NCBI GenBank assembly: GCA_964594175.1
Contig: CAZQLM010000004.1
Location: forward strand, 1 to 23,992
DNA length: 23,992 bases
Direction of reading: 5' to 3'
Source: SZUA-1535 sp964594175
GTDB lineage: Archaea; Aenigmatarchaeota; Aenigmatarchaeia; Aenigmatarchaeales; SZUA-1535
The stretch's first letter is position 1; every line of letters begins with the position of its first letter. The translations under genes and the position numbers were made by a program. The notes beneath the pieces are model-generated. The model did no database searches. It saw nothing but the letters and a program-made list of their open reading frames with translations, and was not told the origin of the DNA. Positions 1-7,548 of the stretch are shown here, one piece after another.

Positions 1-1084
1 AATAAGTAGAGAACAAAACGATATAATAAATAAATGAAAGAATAAACAACGGAAAATAAGTTTTATCTATTTTAGTTTTGAGAGAAATTCCTAACATAAA
101 ACTGAAAAAAGCTAAAATTAAGGACACTAACCAAAATATTAATCTGGTTTCGTTGCTTAAATTCTTAAATAAAGGTAGGCATGAAGAAATTAACAAAATT
201 AAAATTAGAGATTTTAAAGAAAAATATTTAAAGTGTTTGAACCTTTTTAAAATTGAAGAAGCGAATATTCCAACAAAAAATGCTGTAAATGCTGTAAACC
301 CAGTAGCAATTTCAGAAAATTTTAATAATATAGTACCAATATGCTGTAGAGAAGGTTGCGTAGGTATTATGAGCCTTTTAGCTTCTCCACTAGCCTGAAT
401 AAATAATCCAAAATTAGCAATGTTCCATAAAAACCAAGAAGAAATTAACAATAAAGATAAAATACCAGAAAATAAAACGGATGTTTTCCTTTCTTTAATT
501 AGAAGGTAAAGATAAATTAATGCTATAAAAATTATAGAATCTGTTCGTGAAAGAAAGGAAAAAAATGCAAAAATAGAAAGTAAAGTTAAGTTTTTAATGC
601 TGAAATATTTTTGAAAATGGATTCTGAGAAAGATTAGAAAAAACATCAAAAGAAAAAAAGAAGAAATAGGAACTTCCATACCTTTTAGAGGAAATATTAT
701 CAGCCATGGATTAAATAAGTAAATGAAAAAAGTAAAAAACCCTGCCTTCTCACTTTTTGTCAATATTAGGGTAATTTTGTAAACTAGTAAAGATGATAAA
801 ATACTGAAAAAAGAAAGGATTAATATTCCTATATATAGATGAAATTCTCTCAAAAGAGAGAAAGCTCCAATAAGATAAAGAAAATACATCATATGAAATC
901 CGTTTGTTAAAGTAATCCCATCAAAAGTGTATTCTTGAAATTTTACAAAATTTTCAGAAATTTTTAAGTAATAAAAAGCATCGTCATTTACAAAATACAA
1001 AAGTTGAGGCATCGGGATAAACAAAAAAATACTCCTAAGTAAAAATCCTATTACTAAAAGAAAAAATATAACTCTTTTATTCAT
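1..1084 (-). CDS. GT-C/GT39-like multi-pass membrane glycosyltransferase, 3' end cut off by the window edge
   Basis: An open frame of 361 codons runs from an ATG at 1084 to the left edge with no stop. It is strongly hydrophobic, with about eight or more predicted membrane segments. Near the N-terminus a loop after the first helix carries the paired acidic residues of GT-C enzymes (NDDAFYYLKI, D34-D35), followed by the TNGFH motif near residue 60, a GMEVPISSFFLLM segment near residue 134 and SRTDS near residue 178, then an IQASGEAKRL stretch. These motifs recur in archaeal and bacterial GT39/PMT-like proteins that move sugars from polyprenyl-phosphate donors on the outer face of the membrane. 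Its ATG overlaps the stop of the epimerase upstream (ATGA, 1081-1084), so the two are probably translationally coupled. Family call is firm; donor and acceptor are unknown. Confidence 0.85.
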   Translation of the reverse strand, partial: MNKRVIFFLLVIGFLLRSIFLFIPMPQLLYFVNDDAFYYLKISENFVKFQEYTFDGITLTNGFHMMYFLYLIGAFSLLREFHLYIGILILSFFSILSSLLVYKITLILTKSEKAGFFTFFIYLFNPWLIIFPLKGMEVPISSFFLLMFFLIFLRIHFQKYFSIKNLTLLSIFAFFSFLSRTDSIIFIALIYLYLLIKERKTSVLFSGILSLLLISSWFLWNIANFGLFIQASGEAKRLIIPTQPSLQHIGTILLKFSEIATGFTAFTAFFVGIFASSILKRFKHFKYFSLKSLILILLISSCLPLFKNLSNETRLIFWLVSLILAFFSFMLGISLKTKIDKTYFPLFILSFIYYIVLFSTY

Positions 1085-2127
1085 ACTATCCCCTTTTCCT
1101 TGTACCACGCGATAGTTCTTCTCAACCCTTCTTCCAAACTGTAAATTGGCTCGTAGCCGAGTTCGCGCTTTGCTTTTTCTATGCTGCATATGTAGCGATC
1201 TGCGGTTGTCCACCACACCGTGCGGCGGGAAACGTAAGGTCTTCCTGTCTCGCGAACGCGGAAAGGGGGAAAAGGGAAAATTTTCGCAAGAATTTCGCAG
1301 GAAAGCCCTATTGCGTAACCGATCGGTTTCGGAACTGTAACAATTTTCAGGTCAACACCCATAACCTCACCTGCCTTTTCCACGACATCGCGGATTTTGT
1401 AGGATTCTTCTGAAATGAAATAAATCTCTCCCGCTCTACCCCTTTTGCCAACCAAATAAATACCGTATGCCTGATTTCCAACGTAGCAAAATTCGAAAAG
1501 CGTATCTCCGCTTCCGAATATGGGAAAAACTCCTCTCTTAACCATGCGGAAAAATCTCGCCAGATGCGGGCTTCTATCGCCATACGTCATGGGCGGTCTC
1601 GCAACGCGAACGTCCATGCCGTATTTCTTTCCGTAGTGCAGGGCTAAAATCTCTCCGCCGAGCTTGCTTTTTCCGTACACGCAAACCGGCTTCGGCTTCG
1701 TTTGCTCTGTAACGGGTCTGCCATCAACGGAAGGACCTGTTGCTTCTATTGTGCTTACGTAGATGAACCTTTCGACTCCGCTTTCGAGGCAAGCATGCAA
1801 CAGATTTTTCGTTCCCGTAACGTTTACATCGAAATAAACCTGCCTTGGCAGGCCGGCATACTCGTGCGCTATCGCGGCCAAATGATAAACAACATCGATA
1901 TCCTTACACGCTTTTGTAAGAGAATCTTTGTCGAGCAGATTCCCGTAAACCATTTCAACACCCAAATTTTTAACGTGTTCCAAGATATCAGGACGGTTAT
2001 CATCGTTGTACTTCGGGTGAACCTCGCCATTACGAACAAGCACCCTGACATCGTAGCCTTTTTCAACCAGTAAATCTACCAAATGGCTGCCGATAAATCC
2101 AGCACCTCCCGTGACCAAAACCTTCAT
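1081..2127 (-). CDS. NAD-dependent epimerase/dehydratase (extended SDR)
   Basis: A 348-residue extended short-chain dehydrogenase/reductase of normal length. The N-terminus has the Rossmann motif TGGAGFIGS (G7, G10, G13). Ser125-Thr126 and the Tyr151-x3-Lys155 pair (YGKSK) form the usual catalytic triad. Such enzymes convert nucleotide sugars (4-epimerisation, dehydration or reduction) in the cytoplasm; the C-terminal substrate half does not let me name the sugar. A Shine-Dalgarno-like AAGGTG sits just before the ATG. It is co-directional with and overlaps the GT-C gene by four bases and lies 41 nt after the Alg13-like gene, so it belongs to a glycan-assembly transcript. Its codons are visibly richer in G+C than those of the GT-C gene that follows. 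Confidence 0.88.
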   Translation of the reverse strand: MKVLVTGGAGFIGSHLVDLLVEKGYDVRVLVRNGEVHPKYNDDNRPDILEHVKNLGVEMVYGNLLDKDSLTKACKDIDVVYHLAAIAHEYAGLPRQVYFDVNVTGTKNLLHACLESGVERFIYVSTIEATGPSVDGRPVTEQTKPKPVCVYGKSKLGGEILALHYGKKYGMDVRVARPPMTYGDRSPHLARFFRMVKRGVFPIFGSGDTLFEFCYVGNQAYGIYLVGKRGRAGEIYFISEESYKIRDVVEKAGEVMGVDLKIVTVPKPIGYAIGLSCEILAKIFPFPPFRVRETGRPYVSRRTVWWTTADRYICSIEKAKRELGYEPIYSLEEGLRRTIAWYKEKGIV

Positions 2128-2168
2128 GGAAACACCTTAGAAAGGTAAGAAAAAGCAAAAATATAAAG

Positions 2169-2666
2169 TTATTTTCTTGCTCTTTCCCATTCTTTAAGCT
2201 TTTTTTCGATTATTTTGAAAATAGGTGCTCTGGAGGTTATTTTTCTGATTTTCATTTTTTCCGCTTTTTTTATCGCGGAGTAAAGCTCGTTTATATCGTA
2301 AACAGGTATGACGCAGCCGTTGGAGGACATTTCCCTAACTATTTGCAGCTGGTGGTCATCGGCATGCTCTCCGAATCTCGCCAAGCGAGGAACGGCGATT
2401 ACAGGCTTGCCAAAACGGATTGCAAGCATAATGGTTCCGGCACCGCCATGGGTTATAACCACTTTTGATTTCTTCATAATCTCTTCGAACCTTTCCGGGG
2501 GTAGATAATCGAATGCTTCTACATTTTTTGCCCTGAAAGAATATTTCGTAAATCCCAATTGAGCGATGACCTTTTCCTTTATTTTTCCCTTTAAGCAAAG
2601 TTTGTCGATTTCCTTTACAAGCCTGTAAAACGGCCTTTCATGCGTTCCCAGTACGAGGAATATCAT
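2169..2666 (-). CDS. Alg13/PssE-like glycosyltransferase subunit (GT28 C-terminal domain)
   Basis: A 165-residue single-domain protein equal to the C-terminal, nucleotide-sugar-binding half of a GT28 enzyme. Visible motifs are GTHERPFYRLVKEID at the N-terminus, HGGAGT at residues 73-78 (the UDP-sugar-binding loop) and VPRLARFGEHADDHQ at 92-106, all typical of Alg13, PssE and EpsF-like proteins. It needs the Alg14-like partner encoded immediately upstream, whose stop overlaps this start (ATGA at 2663-2666), so equal production is likely. The pair should add a GlcNAc or uronic-acid residue from a UDP donor to a lipid-linked sugar at the cytoplasmic membrane face. The Rhizobium PssDE pair uses UDP-glucuronate, which genes further right in this window could make; donor identity remains inference. 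Confidence 0.87.
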   Translation of the reverse strand: MIFLVLGTHERPFYRLVKEIDKLCLKGKIKEKVIAQLGFTKYSFRAKNVEAFDYLPPERFEEIMKKSKVVITHGGAGTIMLAIRFGKPVIAVPRLARFGEHADDHQLQIVREMSSNGCVIPVYDINELYSAIKKAEKMKIRKITSRAPIFKIIEKKLKEWERARK

Positions 2667-3127
2667 ATGAGCGCACCGCCGTAAATCGCTTTTTTACCGT
2701 ATTTTTTCAGCAGGGATTTCCACTGCACGAAAAATAAATCCACTACCGGGTATAAAATCCTTCCGGTGAGAGAGGGTTGGTAAAATCGCGAAATCGTTTC
2801 TATGAAAATAATTTTGGATCCGAACAGAATTTTTGAAAGGAAGCAAACAGGTATTGCTATGGAAGCTCCCGAAGTAATTATTACATCGGGTTTTTCTTTT
2901 AAAAGAATTTTCATCACTTCAAAAAAGTTTTTCACAACCGCTTTTATTCCAAGCCTTGGATTTCTTATATCGGGGTTTGTAACTATATATACCCTTCCCT
3001 TTAAAGATTCAGCAATTTTCCTGCTGGCAAAGGTGATGTAGAAGTAATCGTATTTCGAAAATACGGGGAATAGCATGTTGCATTCCTGCAGATGCCCGCC
3101 AGCGCTTGCTACAATGCAGACTTTCAT
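2663..3127 (-). CDS. Alg14/PssD-like membrane-anchoring glycosyltransferase subunit
   Basis: A 154-residue protein with the Alg14 signature SAGGHLQE (residues 8-15), an ITSGASIAIP segment at 84-93, and the family-typical IFIETISR..PSLTGRILYPVVDLFFVQW stretch from about 107 to 136, where an amphipathic or membrane-associated helix sits. In the two-component enzymes this subunit anchors the catalytic Alg13-like protein to the membrane and binds the lipid acceptor. It ends inside the start of the Alg13-like gene. The ATG is preceded only by A/T-rich sequence with no Shine-Dalgarno site, so it is probably leaderless. It is divergent from the flippase gene, separated by only 33 nt. Confidence 0.87.
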   Translation of the reverse strand: MKVCIVASAGGHLQECNMLFPVFSKYDYFYITFASRKIAESLKGRVYIVTNPDIRNPRLGIKAVVKNFFEVMKILLKEKPDVIITSGASIAIPVCFLSKILFGSKIIFIETISRFYQPSLTGRILYPVVDLFFVQWKSLLKKYGKKAIYGGALI

Positions 3128-3160
3128 AAAAATAAATAGAGTGCAAAAATTAATAATTTC
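3128..3160. promoter_or_regulatory. Very short divergent promoter between alg14-like and wzx-like genes
   Basis: Only 33 nt separate the two divergent ATGs. Neither gene has a Shine-Dalgarno site, which suggests leaderless transcripts. An A/T stretch ATAAAAATAAATA (3126-3138) lies 23-35 nt before the plus-strand ATG, and AAATTATTAA on the minus strand (3150-3159) lies 23-32 nt before the minus-strand ATG. Both are where an archaeal TATA box would sit, so the two TBP/TFB sites and start sites would physically overlap. Placement is inferred from spacing only. Confidence 0.5.
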
Positions 3161-4666
3161 ATGGGATGGATTTCGAAAAAGGCTGTGAGAAATACAACAT
3201 ACATAGCGCTGAACTGGATTTTGCAGAACGCTCTGGGATTTCTTTTCTGGATAGTTTTTGCGAAAATTTTAGCGCCTAACGAGCTTGGATGGGTTTCAGC
3301 TGTGCTTAACTTCGGGATCTTTCTCTCAACGTTTGCGCTCCTCGGGCTCCCTCCTGCGTGCACGAAGCTTATTCCGGAACTGAGGGGAAAAGGAATGGAA
3401 GAAGAGATAAAGGCGCTGAACGCTTTCGTGTTCAGGGTGGTTGCTTTCCTCGTGCTCGTAATTTCTTTTGCGATTTTGCTTTTCGCCGAGCCGGTTTCGC
3501 ACCTTGCGGGTTTGGACAGGCTTCAGCTTCTGCTTTCCGTGCTCGTTTTTGCCTCGATTTCCTTTTTGTATCTTTCCGGCTCGGTTGCTTATGCTCTCGA
3601 AAAACTGAACGAATTTTTGATGGGCAATGTAATATACAGCGCGTTAAAGTTAGTGCTCCCCCTCTGCGCTCTTTTGCTCGGGCTCAGCTATAAATGGCTC
3701 ATACCCTGCATATGCGCAGCGGCGATTCTCGCGGTGATGTGCAGACTCAAAGCCATAAAATTCGGGAAGGGAAGGGTGGACAGGGAAAGGGTAAAGCTCT
3801 TCGCCCTTTCTTCGTTCATCGGAGGAATGGCCGGAGCGCTCTACAATCAGGGCGGCGTGCTTATTACAAACGCCCTTTCCTCTGCTTTTGCTACCGGCGT
3901 TTTCACCCTTGCTTTCATGCTCTCCATGCCGCTGCGCTCTGTTCCTGCTGTGCTTGGAAGCGCAATATCTCCTTTAGAATCCGAGGCGTGGAGCAAGGGA
4001 GAAAAGCAAAAGGTAAAAGAAATGATTTCCAGAACTCTCAAATACTCATACATGATTTGCATACCGTTGCTCGTGATATTTCTGGTTTTTTCCAAGGAAA
4101 TACTTCTGATAGCCGGAAGTTACAGATACCTGGCCGGAACCAATGCGATGAGACTTATCGTTCTCGGAGTTACGCTCTCCGGATTGGGAAGCGTGCTCTC
4201 GGGATCGCTTTATTATGTTGGTAAACCTCTCCTAGCGAGAAACCTTAGCATTTTGTTAGGAGCGCTTGTTTTTCTTTTAGGAGCGCCGCTTACGGCGCTT
4301 TACGGGATTAACGGAATATCTCTCGCGTATTTCATTGCTGGCATAATTTTTGCGCTGATCTCGGCGCAAATGGCGAGGAAAGAAATAGGCATAAGCTTTG
4401 AAAAGAGATATTTGCTTTTGTGCTTGGTATCTTCCCTCGCCCTTCTCCCCGTAATTTGCGCTTTAAGAATCTGGCAGCCTAATATTTTTGGCATAGCGTG
4501 CTCGGGCGCGGGATTTGCCGCGGGCTACGGTTATTTGCTTTTGCGCTCAGGCTTCTTCGACAGCAGGGATCTCGCGCTTTTGCGCTTGCTAGCAAGGAAA
4601 CTGCCGAGAGGCGCAAGAAAGAATTTGAAACGGATTGAAAATTTTCTGAAAAGATATGCTGAGTAA
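3161..4666 (+). CDS. Wzx/MOP-type polysaccharide flippase
   Basis: A 501-residue membrane protein of the oligosaccharidyl-lipid/polysaccharide (MOP) exporter superfamily, normal length, with an estimated 12-14 membrane helices spread along the whole chain. The N-terminus (KKAVRNTTYIALNWILQNALGFLFW) and the first loop (FAKILAPNELGWVSAVLNFGIFLSTFALLGLPPACTKLIPE) are characteristic of the family. These proteins flip lipid-linked glycans across the cytoplasmic membrane. It starts divergently from the Alg14/Alg13 pair, which may build its cargo. The gene is markedly G+C-rich compared with neighbours (3481-3540 has 35 G+C of 60). Its last codons and stop lie in a repeat that recurs at 5955-5990. 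Confidence 0.87.
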   Translation: MGWISKKAVRNTTYIALNWILQNALGFLFWIVFAKILAPNELGWVSAVLNFGIFLSTFALLGLPPACTKLIPELRGKGMEEEIKALNAFVFRVVAFLVLVISFAILLFAEPVSHLAGLDRLQLLLSVLVFASISFLYLSGSVAYALEKLNEFLMGNVIYSALKLVLPLCALLLGLSYKWLIPCICAAAILAVMCRLKAIKFGKGRVDRERVKLFALSSFIGGMAGALYNQGGVLITNALSSAFATGVFTLAFMLSMPLRSVPAVLGSAISPLESEAWSKGEKQKVKEMISRTLKYSYMICIPLLVIFLVFSKEILLIAGSYRYLAGTNAMRLIVLGVTLSGLGSVLSGSLYYVGKPLLARNLSILLGALVFLLGAPLTALYGINGISLAYFIAGIIFALISAQMARKEIGISFEKRYLLLCLVSSLALLPVICALRIWQPNIFGIACSGAGFAAGYGYLLLRSGFFDSRDLALLRLLARKLPRGARKNLKRIENFLKRYAE

Positions 4667-4670
4667 GCTT
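4635..4670 (+). repeat. 36-nt direct repeat, copy 1 (3' end of wzx-like gene)
   Basis: Matches 5955-5990 at 33 of 36 positions, in the same orientation. Here it encodes the flippase C-terminus (ENFLKRYAE and stop). It ends 18 nt before the stop of the convergent ATPase gene. Confidence 0.9.
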
Positions 4671-4688
4671 TCGGTCTACCTATTCTTT

Positions 4689-5903
4689 TTATTTCATCAT
4701 TCTGTCTTTGATTTCCTTCAAAATTTTTTTAACATCCCATATTTCCACTTCTTCCGGTTCTCTTTCCGCGGCATTTCTCTTAGGCACGATTAAAATTTTT
4801 CTGCAATTTCTGAACCTTTTCAATTTTTCTTCGACTCTTCTCATTTCACTTCTGGTTATATTCTTTTTCCACTTCACTTCTGCAACCACTTCGGGTTTTT
4901 TGAATCGTGCCAGAACTATGTCTATCTCCATATCCGGTTTGTTTACGATAAATGCTCTCATCCCGAAGAGTTTTGAAAGAAGGGATCTGAAGAAATCCTC
5001 AACGTGTTTAGGTATTTTCTCGGCTATGCACTTCTCGCTAACCTCTGTTTCGGAAAAATTGTACTTTTCATCAAGGTAGTAATACAGGTCTATCATGGGA
5101 GAGGAAACGAAGTAGTAAAATCTTTTTCCGAAATATTCCGGTATTCTTTTCACGAGGCCCAGTTCGATTAATGTTTTTACATACGGCTTTATCGAAGCTA
5201 TATCCTGCTTCTCTATGAGATTGTAAGAGTAAAGCATCGAAGCGACTTCTGAAAGCGTGTTTTTTCCCGCGCTCAAGGCTCTTAGTATTCCTTCATACCT
5301 CGCCGAAAGTTCTTTATCTTCTTCGCTGAAAATCTCTCCCACAAGCGCAGGAACAACCAATTTTAGGTGTTTAGGAATCGAGAGGAGATCTCCCTTGAAC
5401 CATCTTAACAAAATCGGCTCGCGGAGATAGGTGGCTGTCTCCGCAAGTCTCTTCCGATCTTTTACGCGTTTTTCCAGATTAAGCAAAATATCCCTCTCAT
5501 CTATCAGCGTCATCCTGTATTCCAGAAACAAACCCAAAATGGGCGAGCGCTTTCCTGCGAGCTTTTTTGCCAGATGGAGCGTGGAGGTAATTAATACAAG
5601 ATTGGTTGGAGATTTAGCGTGCAGCCAGTCCAGAAAATCTTCAGGCAATCTGTGAAATTCGTCAACTATCATCGTTTTTTCCTTAAACTCTTCCATAATT
5701 CTTATCATTTCCCTGTAATTTATTACCTCGTTTCTGTTTTCGAAATAAATACTTCTATCCCTCTTCACGAAAAAGTAGTATGAATCTCTGAACAGAGCTT
5801 TCACCAAAAACGTTTTCCCGGTTTTTCTTCTTCCGTAAACGAGCAGGGGCGGCTTTAGCTTTTTCATTTCATTTTCATCGGTGAATCTCTTTATTATAAT
5901 CAT
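4689..5903 (-). CDS. Archaeal ATPase (PF01637 type) with winged helix and PD-(D/E)XK nuclease-like C-terminus
   Basis: A 404-residue protein. Residues 24-31 form a Walker A P-loop (GRRKTGKT) and 77-82 the Walker B (TMIVDE). A sensor-like strand LVLITST follows at 102-108. About 200-255 looks like a winged helix. The C-terminus has the PD-(D/E)XK core: EIDIV (D328) then AEVKWKK (E342-x-K344). This is the layout of the archaeal AAA ATPase/DUF234-DUF4143-like family, present in many copies in archaea and often presumed mobile or defence-related; biochemical function is not established. A TATA-like box and a 20-bp palindrome precede the ATG, which appears leaderless. The gene lies exactly between two 36-nt repeats and next to a decayed relative. 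Confidence 0.85.
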   Translation of the reverse strand: MIIIKRFTDENEMKKLKPPLLVYGRRKTGKTFLVKALFRDSYYFFVKRDRSIYFENRNEVINYREMIRIMEEFKEKTMIVDEFHRLPEDFLDWLHAKSPTNLVLITSTLHLAKKLAGKRSPILGLFLEYRMTLIDERDILLNLEKRVKDRKRLAETATYLREPILLRWFKGDLLSIPKHLKLVVPALVGEIFSEEDKELSARYEGILRALSAGKNTLSEVASMLYSYNLIEKQDIASIKPYVKTLIELGLVKRIPEYFGKRFYYFVSSPMIDLYYYLDEKYNFSETEVSEKCIAEKIPKHVEDFFRSLLSKLFGMRAFIVNKPDMEIDIVLARFKKPEVVAEVKWKKNITRSEMRRVEEKLKRFRNCRKILIVPKRNAAEREPEEVEIWDVKKILKEIKDRMMK

Positions 5904-5907
5904 AATT

Positions 5908-5937
5908 ACTATAATTTAAATTATAGTATTTAAAACT
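5908..5937 (-). promoter_or_regulatory. Promoter with perfect 20-bp palindrome before the ATPase gene
   Basis: 5908-5927 reads ACTATAATTTAAATTATAGT, a perfect palindrome, ending 4 nt from the ATG at 5903. A TTTAAATA-like box on the minus strand lies 24-32 nt before the ATG. The palindrome thus covers the expected start site and early promoter, where an archaeal repressor would act. The palindrome is read directly; its role is inferred. Confidence 0.65.
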
Positions 5938-5954
5938 TTTCCATTTTTAAAAGG

Positions 5955-5990
5955 TTGAAATTTTTTTGAAAAGATATGCTAAGTAAGCTT
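5955..5990 (+). repeat. 36-nt direct repeat, copy 2
   Basis: Three mismatches to 4635-4670. In the equivalent frame it still reads EIFLKRYAK and stop, but a stop codon lies just upstream (5948-5950), so it is a stranded copy of the flippase C-terminus. It ends 15 nt from the stop of the ATPase remnant, mirroring the geometry of copy 1 and the intact ATPase. Confidence 0.9.
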
Positions 5991-6005
5991 CTGGCTAGTA
6001 GCTTG

Positions 6006-6374
6006 TTATTTTTTCACCATTTTCTCCATCTCCCTCAGATCAAAGCAGTAAACTCTTCTTCCTTCGAATTCTTTTATTTTCCTGCTGAAACTCTTAGCGA
6101 AAATAGCAAAACTCTCCTTCCGCTTATCGTTGTGCCACTGCACGTAGCTCGCTTTTTTAGCAAGCTCTTTAACTATTTTCTTTGCGTTAACCCTTGACTG
6201 CCATTTGCATTCTGCGAAGAGAATTTCTTTTGATTTTTCATTAAGGGCAAGGATGCCGATTTCGTAAGCTTCGGCACAACACCGCTCTTGGGAAGAAATC
6301 TCCCCGAGTTTCGTGTATTCCTGAGAAACTGCGGAGAGGATTAAAAACATTTTCCCGCTGAAAAACTTCTGGTA
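6006..6374 (-). pseudogene. C-terminal remnant of an archaeal ATPase (DUF234-type nuclease-like domain)
   Basis: An open frame of about 122 codons without an ATPase module. The C-terminal half, EIGILALNEKSKEILFAECKW, then VQWHNDKRKESFAIFAKSF and VYCFDLREMEKM, is the DUF234 tail of archaeal ATPases. The expected EIDIV aspartate is Gly here, while the E-x-K pair (AECKW) remains. The preceding stretch around TKLGEISSQERCC does not look family-like, suggesting scrambled or frameshifted sequence. An internal ATG exists at 6350, but the frame is open back to 6374 and is continuous with the GT4 gene except for that gene's TAA at 6375-6377. Most likely a decaying remnant of a relative of the intact gene at 4689-5903; expression as a small protein is possible. 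Confidence 0.7.
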
Positions 6375-7502
6375 TTATCGCTTCGGTCTGCTAACTCTTT
6401 CAAACACCTTTAAAAATTCTTTTGCCGTTCTTTTCCAGGTGAATTTTTCCGCCTTTTTTCTGGCATTTCTTCCCAATTTTTTTCTCAGATAAGGGTTTTC
6501 GAGGAGGAGGTTTATTTTTTCCGCTATTTTTCCAGCATTTTTGGGGTTTTCGAGGAGCAAGCCTTCCTTTTCGTTTTCTATCAATTCTGCTGCTCCGCAA
6601 TAAGAAGAACAAGAAGTAATCACCGCTAAACCACTAGCCATAGCTTCCAAAACTACCAAACCAAAGGGCTCATACAAAGTAGGGAAAACGAAAATATCGC
6701 TTGCTGCAAAATATTTGTAAACTTCTCTGGAAAAACCAGCGTAAATAATTCTTTCTCTTACCCCGAAAGAATCTGCCTGCTTGAAATATTTTTGTATGTC
6801 ATCTCCTGGTAAAGATTTTCCTAAAATCAAAAGTTTGTAATTATCGTGATCAATGGAATACAATGCTTCTATTAAATACCGCAAGCCCTTTCTTGAAAAT
6901 GGATTTCCAACAAACAGCAAAACAATTTCATCTTTTCCTATTCCAAGTTTTTCTCTTACTTTTTTCCTGTACTTTCTTTTATTTTCTGGTGAAAAGAGTT
7001 TGGTATTAACCCCACTATAAACCACGTGAATTTTCTCTGCTCCAACTCCGTGCCATTTAATGATCTCGTTTTTAACTAAATTTGACATCGCTATAACTGC
7101 TTTAGCTTTTTTCAGATTTCTCCCTTCCATCCACATTACCAAGCGTTGCTTTAAATTATTAAGATTATTCATTCTGGCCCAGGCTTTATAGGTAAACTGC
7201 TGATAGCAAACTTTTGGTGTGAAAAAACGAGTTGCCTGGGCAAGGGTTATGTCATAGTTTTTGAAAATTTTCGCAAGATTAACAGCAATGCTCGCTTCAA
7301 TAGTAAAGAAACTTTCTCTTAGATGAAAATTTTCAAAGGGATCAGGAAGCTTGTAAACTTTAACTTTTTTATCAAAATCATCGTGCTTTGTTGTAAAAAC
7401 ATCTACTTCATGCCCAGCTTTTACCCAATATTTTGAAATCTCTAAAATATACTTCGAGGAATGCGTGCGCAAAGCGTGAATTATAGCTACCGCTATTTTC
7501 AT
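6375..7502 (-). CDS. GT4-family glycosyltransferase
   Basis: A 375-residue GT-B fold glycosyltransferase of normal length. The N-terminal domain starts MKIAVAIIHALRTHSSKYILEIS with the usual early loop, the hinge passes through VYSGVN (161-166), and the C-terminal Rossmann domain begins near LLFVGNPFSRKGLRYLIEAL (195-214). The retaining-GT E-x7-E motif is E278 PFGLVVL E286. I chose the ATG at 7502; a longer frame from 7568 would add 22 hydrophobic residues and overlap the mazG-like gene. No Shine-Dalgarno site is seen before either start. It should transfer a sugar from a nucleotide donor at the cytoplasmic face in the surface-glycan pathway; the exact donor is unknown. Confidence 0.88.
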   Translation of the reverse strand: MKIAVAIIHALRTHSSKYILEISKYWVKAGHEVDVFTTKHDDFDKKVKVYKLPDPFENFHLRESFFTIEASIAVNLAKIFKNYDITLAQATRFFTPKVCYQQFTYKAWARMNNLNNLKQRLVMWMEGRNLKKAKAVIAMSNLVKNEIIKWHGVGAEKIHVVYSGVNTKLFSPENKRKYRKKVREKLGIGKDEIVLLFVGNPFSRKGLRYLIEALYSIDHDNYKLLILGKSLPGDDIQKYFKQADSFGVRERIIYAGFSREVYKYFAASDIFVFPTLYEPFGLVVLEAMASGLAVITSCSSYCGAAELIENEKEGLLLENPKNAGKIAEKINLLLENPYLRKKLGRNARKKAEKFTWKRTAKEFLKVFERVSRPKR

Positions 7503-7548
7503 AAACAAAAAATTCAATACCGGAATAATAAAAATTTTTAGTAATGTT

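Noticed and set aside
78..398. Plus-strand ORF of 106 codons near the left edge
   Set aside because: It has low-complexity, Lys/Asn-rich content and lies antisense to a continuous GT-C membrane-protein frame with recognisable motifs.
3358..4224. Two plus-strand ORFs (111 and 176 codons) in another frame of the flippase gene
   Set aside because: Shadow frames produced by the G+C-rich codons of the flippase; Arg/Gly/Cys-rich translations with no motif.
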